From positions 1-11,297 of the forward strand of contig CAZHZT010000160.1 of assembly GCA_964537285.1 (NCBI GenBank): 11,297 nucleotides of DNA, written 5' to 3'. Source of the DNA: CAZHZT01 sp964537285 (GTDB taxonomy: Bacteria; Bacteroidota; Bacteroidia; Chitinophagales; Saprospiraceae). Positions within the stretch are counted from its first letter, which is position 1. Every line of letters begins with the position of its first letter. Of this stretch, positions 1-6,044 are shown in pieces. Under the pieces are notes generated by a model that had not been told where the DNA came from, searched no databases, and saw only the letters and a program-made list of their open reading frames with translations. The position numbers and the translations under genes are program-made.

Positions 1-81
1 ATACTGTTTGAGCCGACGTAAGGAGGCGAGTTTATTCATTTTAGGCTGAAAGCCTGTCAAAAAGCGTTAAGAATTGAATAC
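1..81. other. Non-coding left edge, nothing firm
   Basis: No convincing reading frame is seen here. The only structure is a short stem (AGGCT, GAA loop, AGCCT) around 43-55. From memory, this kind of sequence, followed by the CTACTTTTTT hairpin, recurs in Bacteroidota intergenic regions. It may therefore be part of a dispersed repeat that starts left of the window, but that cannot be tested here. Confidence 0.3.
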
Positions 82-135
82 AGCCTTGATTTTTTGCTAC
101 TTTTTTATCAAGAAAAAAGTAGGTAAAGCCTTGAT
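82..135. repeat. Hairpin flanked by 9-bp direct repeats
   Basis: A perfect 10-bp inverted repeat (CTACTTTTTT at 97-106, AAAAAAGTAG at 113-122, 6-nt loop) sits between two identical copies of AGCCTTGAT at 82-90 and 127-135. A stem of this A/T-run type can end transcription in either direction, so it may be the terminator of a gene to the left of the window. The flanking direct repeats would also fit insertion of a tiny palindromic element with target duplication. Function is inferred; the repeats are exact in the sequence. Confidence 0.6.
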
Positions 136-165
136 CAACAGATACATGTAAAGGTTTTTACAAAT

Positions 166-197
166 ATGAGTCATCCTGAAAATTCGGGATGACTCAT
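166..197. terminator. Terminator-like palindrome
   Basis: The arms ATGAGTCATCC (166-176) and GGATGACTCAT (187-197) pair over 11 bp, and the stem can continue inward as TGAA/TTCG with one T-G pair. The core (CATCC-GAA-TTCGGGATGAC) closely resembles the hairpin after glnN at 5686-5725. No long T-run follows, so termination is less certain here than there. Confidence 0.45.
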
Positions 198-200
198 GTT

Positions 201-256
201 ATGTATTTTAGTTCTTTGACAGAATGCAAATTTCTGTCAAAGAACATGTATTTTAG
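201..256. repeat. 14-bp inverted repeat inside 11-bp direct repeats
   Basis: A perfect 14-bp inverted repeat (GTTCTTTGACAGAA at 211-224, TTCTGTCAAAGAAC at 232-245, 7-nt loop) is bracketed by two exact copies of ATGTATTTTAG at 201-211 and 246-256. The first copy shares its last base with the stem. The second copy touches the ATG at 257 of the prenyltransferase gene. It could be an operator or leader structure for that gene, a terminator for something upstream, or a small inserted palindrome. The sequence alone does not decide. Confidence 0.6.
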
Positions 257-1144
257 ATGCCTTCCGAAAAAAATGCTCCTATGAAGGATTTTTTATCGCT
301 CATTAAGTTCTCTCATACCATCTTTGCCCTTCCTTTTGCCATCCTTGGGTACTTTCTCGGTTCTCAGACACTTGGAATGGATATGAATTGGAAAGTATTC
401 GTTCTGGTAATTCTTTGTATGGTTTTCGCCCGCAGTGCCGCCATGGCTTTCAACCGCTATTTAGACAGAGATATTGATCAACTTAACCCCAGAACCCGTA
501 AAAGAGAAATTCCGGACGGCGTCATTAGCCCTACGGCAGCGCTTAATTTTGTTGTTGTCAATAGCTTGTTTTTTATACTGACCACCTGGTTTATTAATTA
601 CCTCTGTTTTTATCTTTCCCCGCTTGCATTGGCCGTGATTTTAGGGTATAGCTACACCAAACGTTTCACCCCTTACAGCCATTTTGTACTCGGTTTAGGC
701 CTTTCTCTTGCTCCTCTTGGCGCCTACCTGGCCGTCACCGGTGCTTTCAATTATTTGCCAGTTCTTTTTTCAGTTGTTGTTTTTCTGTGGGTATCTGGAT
801 TCGATATTATTTATGCGCTTCAGGATGCAGAATTTGATGCGGAACATCAACTAAAGTCGATCCCCGTTTTATTGGGTAAGAAAGGAGCGCTTAGATTATC
901 ATCCGTATTGCACTTTTTTTGCGCTTTATTCTTAATAATGGCAAGTTATTACATGAGCGTTGAATTCCCCGCTTTTGTCTGGTTGCACTGGCTGGGCTCT
1001 CTTCTCTTTGTGGCTCTTCTTATCTATCAGCACTTAATTGTTAAACCTAATGATCTTTCAAGAGTAAACCTCGCCTTTTTCACTACAAATGGTGTGGCAA
1101 GTATCATTCTTGGAGCGTTTATGGTGCTCGATATATTTATATAA
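257..1144 (+). CDS. UbiA-family polyprenyltransferase (quinone biosynthesis)
   Basis: A membrane prenyltransferase of the UbiA superfamily, which attaches a polyprenyl chain to an aromatic quinone precursor in the cytoplasmic membrane. The 295-residue protein is mostly hydrophobic, with about eight or nine membrane helices. Both Asp-rich, Mg-diphosphate-binding motifs are present: N66-R-Y-L-D70-R-D-I-D74 (NxxxDxxxD) and D190-A-E-F-D194. The KFSHTIFALPFA segment near residues 17-28 is typical of the UbiA-like branch often labelled 4-hydroxybenzoate polyprenyltransferase. Bacteroidota normally make menaquinone, so a menaquinone role (for example the MqnP step of the futalosine pathway) is a reasonable inference, and the substrate remains unproven. 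The start is uncertain: ATG 257 abuts a direct repeat, while Met9 (ATG 281) begins where homologues usually begin. The gene is single and converges on the next one. Confidence 0.88.
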   Translation: MPSEKNAPMKDFLSLIKFSHTIFALPFAILGYFLGSQTLGMDMNWKVFVLVILCMVFARSAAMAFNRYLDRDIDQLNPRTRKREIPDGVISPTAALNFVVVNSLFFILTTWFINYLCFYLSPLALAVILGYSYTKRFTPYSHFVLGLGLSLAPLGAYLAVTGAFNYLPVLFSVVVFLWVSGFDIIYALQDAEFDAEHQLKSIPVLLGKKGALRLSSVLHFFCALFLIMASYYMSVEFPAFVWLHWLGSLLFVALLIYQHLIVKPNDLSRVNLAFFTTNGVASIILGAFMVLDIFI

Positions 1145-1153
1145 CCCAACTTT

Positions 1154-1259
1154 ACGGTTAACGGTTAACGAAAAGCGGTTAACGGGAAACGGTCAACGGG
1201 AAACGGGAAAGGGTTAACGGTTATCCGTTGACCGTTCCCGTTCCCCGTTGACCGTTTTT
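1154..1259. repeat. Heptanucleotide repeat with orientation switch
   Basis: From 1154 to 1223 the sequence reads as nearly continuous 7-base units of the form ACGGTTA, ACGGGAA or ACGGTCA. The units sit at 1154, 1161, 1182, 1189, 1196, 1203, 1210 (AGGGTTA) and 1217, with one irregular 14-base stretch at 1168-1181. From 1224 onward the same unit appears in reverse complement (CCGTTGA, CCGTTCC and similar) up to the T-run at 1255-1259. The result is a short minisatellite folded into a palindrome, filling the whole gap between two converging genes. Confidence 0.75.
1187..1259. terminator. Large hairpin, probable bidirectional terminator
   Basis: Bases 1187-1209 pair with 1235-1257 with a single A-C mismatch. 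An inner stem 1212-1220/1225-1233 (one G-T pair) closes on a TTAT loop. On the + strand the stem ends in a run of five T at 1255-1259, as expected for an intrinsic terminator of the prenyltransferase gene. Its far side begins directly after the TAG stop of the converging minus-strand gene, so it may serve both. It is built from the heptamer repeat. Confidence 0.6.
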
Positions 1260-3362
1260 CTAGAATTTATACTTTATTTGAGCGGCCACTTCAGTGCGGA
1301 CGCTACCTTCTATTTCATCCCGGCCGCTGCCTACAGACTCTCTGTCGGAGAAATACGTTTGTGCAATTCGGCCTTCCAGGGTAAGATTGCGAATGCCTTT
1401 GTAACGAACATTTATATAAAAACGGCTGCCTCGATTGAAGTAAGGAGGTATTGAAAACGCATAGAGCAAGCTATTTTCATAGGCATAGAAACGAATATCG
1501 AACCCATCGGTGTCGAAAAGGGCATATCGGGCAGTGAAGGAAAAGGGAGAGCCCACAGGTTTAAATAATACATCCTGATGCATTTGGAAACCATTTTGCC
1601 TACCTGTTCCATCATCAAAATATCCCACATGCACTCTGCTACGAAGTTCAAGGCTTTTATTGATTTTGTTACTTACGTGAAATTTAAATTGAGTAAGTTG
1701 CGAGGTGACCAAAAAGTCAGATTTGGTAGTATTGGAAGGAGCATTCACATCCTTAAACTCGCTCCTGGCTTCTACGTAAATATCTAGTTTCCGCTTGATG
1801 CGATACGTAAGACGGGTACGGTACTCGTACCCCCGGGAAGGGGCATCAATCTGAAAGCGCAACCAGGGGTGTTGATAAAAATCAATGAAGCCGCTCCAGG
1901 TCCAACTCCTGTTAGGATGGAATTCCAGAGCCATATAAAGGCCGGTTTCATTATTCCCCTGGCTGGTTTCGGCAAAAACGTTGGAGTTAAGCGCCTGATA
2001 ATCTCTGGGAAGATGGCGAAATAAGAGGCCAAAATCCAACTTTTTATCAAGCCCGATGAAAAGGCCGTTCACGGTAGCAATAGCTCCATTATCGCTTAAG
2101 GCGGTTTCGCCGAAAAAATGAAAGTTCTGATAGATGTAGGAATAGTCAATACTGGTATTGAGCAGTCGGTCTCCATTAAAATAAAAACGATTGTAGGGTT
2201 GAGGCCTGCGCGTAAGTTTTTTATCGAATTGATCATAAAGGGCATTGGCACTCAGCGAGAAACGGCGGCTCCGATATTGAATGGCTCCTCCGAAAGTGGT
2301 TTGCTCAATCGCATTTTCATCGGCAATTTCAGTAGTCGTACGGTGAAGGCCAGATTGAAGCAGGGAAGAAAACTGTGCGACGGCTTCATTATCCAGGAAA
2401 ATGGTGTCGGTCAGGTTGCCATCTCTTTTTCTTTGCGAAGCAAAGGCAGTGACTTCCAGGCGGCTGCCCAGTCCAATCGTCGCAGCGGCTCCTCGCATAA
2501 AACCCGCTTCATTAACAGAAGAATAAGGCCGGATAGTACGCCCGGATTTCTTGATAGCTAATACCTGAGAAGACTTGGTGCCACCAAACCCTGAATGCAG
2601 GATCAAGCCTTGCCCGAGGCTGATCGAATAATCCCCTATGGCCAGGTTTTTCAGCCATTTATTGTAGTCTTTCATATAAAAGAAAGCAGAATAAAAGTCA
2701 AAGCCTTGTGTATTGCTGCCTTCGAAGAATTCCTCTCCGATATCTTTTTCAGCGGTAATCCCGTAGCTTAGCTTATTGGAGTAGCTGTGTCTGAAACGGG
2801 CATAAAAACGGTTAGGGTCCCCGAGGAAGTCGGGTTCTCCGGTTTCCGGATCAACTTTAAACCCTTCCTGCTCTTCCAGGAAGCGATTCCACCTCAGGTA
2901 GAGTTCGTTGGTTCCCTGGGTAATCATTTTCAAAGGGGATATTTGAAAATCATCGACATCTCCTTTAACAGTCACATAAGGAAGGATCTGTTCAATAAAC
3001 TCCAATTCAAAATCGGGAACGGCCTGGAGTTCATAAATAGCGATTAATTCCCCGGCTTCTTCCCGGTAGCTGATCAAATTGTTCGCCTGAATCTCAGAGA
3101 ACCCAAGTTCAAGCAGCTCTTTTACTGAAGCCTTATTTAGATTGAGCGGCTTACGTTGATAGTAGTTAAGATCTTCGAAAAGCGTATTAAAATCGAAATC
3201 TATTGTTGAGGGCGGATCTTGAGATTGGATAACATCCTCGATGAAGTCCTGATTATCTAGTTCAGCATCAGGAGGAAGCGTGTCTATCTGAGTATAAGCA
3301 GAAGGTGCCAGTCCAAATAGGAGTAGTATAAAAAAATGAAATCGATTCAAGCTTGAATTCAT
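1260..3362 (-). CDS. Secreted helix-hairpin-helix protein, probable outer-membrane barrel
   Basis: A 700-residue protein beginning with a signal peptide (hydrophobic residues about 9-20, likely cleavage near 24-26 after an AYTQ segment). A linker rich in Asp, Glu and Pro follows (about 27-70). A helix-hairpin-helix pair of the ComEA type lies at about 73-130 (LNLNKAS, then ELLELGFSEIQANNLISYRE, then VPDFELEFIEQILPYV). The remaining 550 residues are rich in alternating polar/aromatic strands such as LYLRWNRFLE and FYARFRHSY, and the protein ends in QIKYKF with a terminal Phe. That pattern is characteristic of outer-membrane beta-barrels. HHH domains usually bind DNA without sequence specificity, so a role in DNA or surface polymer handling is conceivable, but no function is established. 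The stop is TAG at 1260-1262. It diverges from glnN and converges on the prenyltransferase gene. Confidence 0.8.
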   Translation of the reverse strand: MNSSLNRFHFFILLLFGLAPSAYTQIDTLPPDAELDNQDFIEDVIQSQDPPSTIDFDFNTLFEDLNYYQRKPLNLNKASVKELLELGFSEIQANNLISYREEAGELIAIYELQAVPDFELEFIEQILPYVTVKGDVDDFQISPLKMITQGTNELYLRWNRFLEEQEGFKVDPETGEPDFLGDPNRFYARFRHSYSNKLSYGITAEKDIGEEFFEGSNTQGFDFYSAFFYMKDYNKWLKNLAIGDYSISLGQGLILHSGFGGTKSSQVLAIKKSGRTIRPYSSVNEAGFMRGAAATIGLGSRLEVTAFASQRKRDGNLTDTIFLDNEAVAQFSSLLQSGLHRTTTEIADENAIEQTTFGGAIQYRSRRFSLSANALYDQFDKKLTRRPQPYNRFYFNGDRLLNTSIDYSYIYQNFHFFGETALSDNGAIATVNGLFIGLDKKLDFGLLFRHLPRDYQALNSNVFAETSQGNNETGLYMALEFHPNRSWTWSGFIDFYQHPWLRFQIDAPSRGYEYRTRLTYRIKRKLDIYVEARSEFKDVNAPSNTTKSDFLVTSQLTQFKFHVSNKINKSLELRSRVHVGYFDDGTGRQNGFQMHQDVLFKPVGSPFSFTARYALFDTDGFDIRFYAYENSLLYAFSIPPYFNRGSRFYINVRYKGIRNLTLEGRIAQTYFSDRESVGSGRDEIEGSVRTEVAAQIKYKF

Positions 3363-3381
3363 ATTTTTTTGGGTTTAGCTC

Positions 3382-3389
3382 CAAAAGTA
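3382..3389 (-). promoter_or_regulatory. Bacteroidota -7 box for the HHH protein gene
   Basis: On the minus strand this reads TACTTTTG, an exact match to the Bacteroidota primary-sigma -7 box TAnnTTTG. It lies about 20 bases upstream of the ATG at 3362, giving a very short leader. No good TTTG-type -33 box is present at the usual 19-base spacing (the nearest, CTTG, is only 15 bases away), so the call rests on the -7 box and its position. Confidence 0.4.
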
Positions 3390-3491
3390 ATAAATTTTAG
3401 CATACAAGCTAGGTTAAAATGTGTTTACTTTGTACAAATTTTGCAGACTTTTGGGATACCCTCAATGATTAAGTATAAACTTTGATAAATA

Positions 3492-5681
3492 ATGAGTATT
3501 TCTAGGTTTAACGCGATCGATACCATTCTAAATCGATCAAACTTTGAGAATGATTTTCTAGATTCTCCTACTGAAGCAATTTCGGCGTTTTTCGGTCAGA
3601 ATGTATTTAATGAGAAAGCAATGCGCGAATATTTGCCCGAAGAGGCCTATTTAGGTGTAAAAGAAGCTATTCAGGCGGGAAGCAAACTTTCCAGAGAAGT
3701 GGCAAATGTGGTCGCTTCGGCCATGAAAAGATGGGCCATGGATAAAGGCGCTACGCATTACGCGCATTGGTTTCAACCGCTTACCGGCAGGACTGCTGAG
3801 AAACACGACTCTTTCTTTACTTTAAATAGAGATGGCAAGCCAGTTGAGGAATTTGGAGGAGATGAATTGGCTCAACAGGAACCCGATGGATCTAGCTTCC
3901 CCGGAGGAGGACTGCGTTCTACCTTCGAAGCACGTGGATACACAGCGTGGGATCCTTCCTCGCCAGCTTTTATTCTGGAAGTAGGGGAGGGTAAAACCCT
4001 TTGTATTCCTACAATATTCGTTACTTATTCAGGAGATGCACTGGATTATAAATTGCCGCTTTTAAAATCTCAGGCATATCTTGAGCAAGCTGCGATTCCT
4101 GTATGTCAATTCTTTGACCCGGAAGTGAATAAGGTATTTGCTACTCTTGGCTGGGAGCAGGAATATTTCCTTATCGATGAAGCACTGTTCAATGCCCGCC
4201 CGGATTTGGTGATGGCTGGAAGAACCCTTATCGGTATGCACTCCTCCAAAGGGCAGCAATTGGATGATCATTACTTTGGTTCCATCCCGGAGCGTGTGTA
4301 TGCTTTTATGCGTGATCTTGAAACCGAATGCCATAAATTGGGTATCCCGGTAAGAACGCGCCACAATGAAGTTGGGCCGGGCCAATATGAATTGGCGCCG
4401 ATGTTTGAAGAGGTGAACGTAGCCGTTGATCACAATCAGTTGCTTATGGATATGATGGATCGTGTAGCGAAAAGACATCGCCTGCGTGCCATTTTACATG
4501 AAAAACCGTTTGAGGGTGTCAATGGATCGGGTAAGCACAACAACTGGTCCCTGGGAACCAATACCGGTAAAAACCTGCTATCTCCAGGCCAAAATCCAGG
4601 TAAAAACCTCCGTTTTCTTACCTTTTTTGTCAACACCATACGCGCAGTGTTTGAATATGCCGATATTCTCAGAGCTAGCGTCGCTTCTGTTGCTAACGAT
4701 CACCGCCTGGGGGCCAATGAAGCTCCTCCTGCTATCGTTTCGGTGTTTATTGGTGATGTGATGACCAAGATCCTGAATCAGATCAAAGAGGGGGAAACGA
4801 CCAAAAAGGATGTTAAGATCGTCTTGGACCTTCTGAGCAAAGTGCCTAATCTGGAGTTAGATAATACGGATAGAAACCGTACCTCACCATTCGCCTTCAC
4901 CGGAAATAAGTTTGAAATACGGATGGTCGGTTCTAGCATGAATTGCGCTTCTCCTATGACTGCCATCAATACCATGATGGGGCTGCAGCTCAATCGTTTT
5001 CATAAAGAAGTTAGTAAACTCATAGAGCAGGGCATGGATCAGGATGCTGCAATACTGACCGTGTTGAAACGCTACATTGAGGAAGCTCAGCCCGTTTTGT
5101 TTGAAGGTGATAATTACAGCCAGTCGTGGAAAGATGAGGCGGAACAAAGAGGTTTGAGCAATTTGGTGGATACGCCTGGTGCGCTTAAATCTTATGTGTC
5201 TGAAAAAGGGGAGGAACTTTTCGTGCAAACGGGTATTTTCACAAATAAAGAACTTCATGCCCACTACGAAGTAATGCTGGAAAATTATTCCATTAAAATG
5301 GACATAGAGTCCAGAACTTTGGAAGAGCTTTGCATGAATTATGTAATCCCGGCTGCAATTGATTACCAATCAAGCTTGCTGGATAACATCATTAGCATGC
5401 GGGAAGCTGATTTTGGAGAAGAAACTTACGCTTTCCAGAAAAAACTGGTTGAAAGGGTCTCTAAAAACCTGATCGGTTTGGATGCTGCTTTTTCAATTCT
5501 GATAGATGCACGGGAAAAAGCCGGCCAAACTGCTACTGCTCACGAAGCAGCGGAAATCTATGGGAAGGAAGTCAAAACTCAAATGGAGAAGATCCGTGAA
5601 TATGCGGATGATCTTGAGTATTTGATCGAAGATAAAGAATGGCCTTTGGTAAAATACAGGGAGATGATGTTTATTAAATAG
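3492..5681 (+). CDS. glnN: Glutamine synthetase type III
   Basis: Condenses ammonia and glutamate to glutamine with ATP in the cytoplasm; this is a main entry of ammonium into biosynthesis. The 729-residue length is the usual length for GSIII and far above GSI (about 450-470), and GSIII is common in Bacteroidota. Catalytic-core landmarks are visible. The N292-EVGPGQYE segment is the NxxxPxQYE-type metal/ammonium site. G342-VNGSGKHNNW carries the conserved His349 and Asn loop. HRLGANEAPPA follows. D460-RNRTSPFAFTGNKFEIRM carries the Arg and Glu residues of the nucleotide/glutamate site. A long C-terminal helical extension follows, as in other GSIII enzymes. The start ATG is preceded by an A-rich TAAATA stretch and no Shine-Dalgarno site. 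It is a single gene with its own terminator; no glnK, amtB or glutamate synthase gene lies in the window. Confidence 0.97.
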   Translation: MSISRFNAIDTILNRSNFENDFLDSPTEAISAFFGQNVFNEKAMREYLPEEAYLGVKEAIQAGSKLSREVANVVASAMKRWAMDKGATHYAHWFQPLTGRTAEKHDSFFTLNRDGKPVEEFGGDELAQQEPDGSSFPGGGLRSTFEARGYTAWDPSSPAFILEVGEGKTLCIPTIFVTYSGDALDYKLPLLKSQAYLEQAAIPVCQFFDPEVNKVFATLGWEQEYFLIDEALFNARPDLVMAGRTLIGMHSSKGQQLDDHYFGSIPERVYAFMRDLETECHKLGIPVRTRHNEVGPGQYELAPMFEEVNVAVDHNQLLMDMMDRVAKRHRLRAILHEKPFEGVNGSGKHNNWSLGTNTGKNLLSPGQNPGKNLRFLTFFVNTIRAVFEYADILRASVASVANDHRLGANEAPPAIVSVFIGDVMTKILNQIKEGETTKKDVKIVLDLLSKVPNLELDNTDRNRTSPFAFTGNKFEIRMVGSSMNCASPMTAINTMMGLQLNRFHKEVSKLIEQGMDQDAAILTVLKRYIEEAQPVLFEGDNYSQSWKDEAEQRGLSNLVDTPGALKSYVSEKGEELFVQTGIFTNKELHAHYEVMLENYSIKMDIESRTLEELCMNYVIPAAIDYQSSLLDNIISMREADFGEETYAFQKKLVERVSKNLIGLDAAFSILIDAREKAGQTATAHEAAEIYGKEVKTQMEKIREYADDLEYLIEDKEWPLVKYREMMFIK

Positions 5682-5685
5682 GAAC

Positions 5686-5727
5686 AAACATGGGGCATCC
5701 CGAATTTTCGGGATGACCCATGTTTTT
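5686..5727 (+). terminator. Intrinsic terminator of glnN
   Basis: A near-perfect stem of about 19 bp (5686-5704 with 5707-5725, one G-A mismatch at 5695/5716) starts five bases after the TAG stop and runs into five T at 5723-5727. Because the outer arm is AAACA/TGTTT, it could also stop transcription arriving from the opposite strand. The core is shared with the palindrome at 166-197. Confidence 0.8.
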
Positions 5728-5776
5728 AAAAAAAATATTTATAAAAAATTGTTAATCAATAGCCTATCTACTTTGG

Positions 5777-5971
5777 TTCTGGATGATTTCAATTGGTAAA
5801 TATTTTAAGAATAAAAGGCAGGCCTAATTTCTTCTGAGTAGTGCTAGCATCAATGTCGTCAACTTAAGCTCTTTATAGCCCGGCACTTCAGTGCCGGTGG
5901 AACTACACCTGGCGCTAAAGCGCCAGGCAAAGAAAAGCATAAGTTGACGACATTAGCGGAAGCCCGGCTTC
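5777..5971. repeat. REP-like composite intergenic repeat
   Basis: Fills most of the gap between the converging glnN and surface-protein genes, where no reading frame is seen. It begins with a 21-base block (5777-5797) that matches 11195-11215 at 19 of 21 positions. Then comes AGGCAGGCCTAA (5816-5827), whose exact reverse complement is at 11250-11261, then a three-stem palindrome (5852-5954), and finally a small GAAGC-CCG-GCTTC stem at 5959-5971. Two partial copies within 11 kb suggest a dispersed family. The boundaries are estimates. Confidence 0.55.
5852..5954. repeat. Three-way-junction palindrome
   Basis: An outer perfect 15-bp stem (5852-5866 with 5940-5954) encloses two further perfect hairpins. 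The first is CCGGCAC-TTCA-GTGCCGG at 5880-5897. The second is CCTGGCGC-TAAA-GCGCCAGG at 5908-5927. Between them on the minus strand is a GTAG tetranucleotide (5903-5906), the base motif that marks REP elements mobilised by IS200-like RAYT transposases. Both inner stems are GC-rich within an AT-rich gap. Confidence 0.75.
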
Positions 5972-6044
5972 TCATTTTGAAGTTCCACACAATTTGCCAA
6001 AGAACGTTAATTACGCTGACAATAGGAACCAAGTAACATTTTAG

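Noticed and set aside
1154..1259. CRISPR array
   Set aside because: The units are 7 bases long with no spacers, and no cas gene is present.
2118..2561. 147-residue open frame on the + strand opposite the HHH protein gene
   Set aside because: It lies wholly within the well-supported minus-strand gene, shows no recognisable motif, and has no promoter or leader of its own.
3424..3453. Possible promoter for glnN (TTTA, then GACTTTTG)
   Set aside because: Both boxes deviate from the Bacteroidota consensus and the spacing is 18; the gap must hold a promoter, but this one is not strong enough to list.
3476..3484. TAAACTTTG just before the glnN ATG as a -7 box
   Set aside because: It has one extra base in the spacer and would leave almost no leader before ATG 3492.
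4884..5369. 161-residue open frame on the minus strand opposite glnN
   Set aside because: Its composition, rich in Ile, His and Phe, is typical of an antisense shadow, and the glnN frame is certain here.
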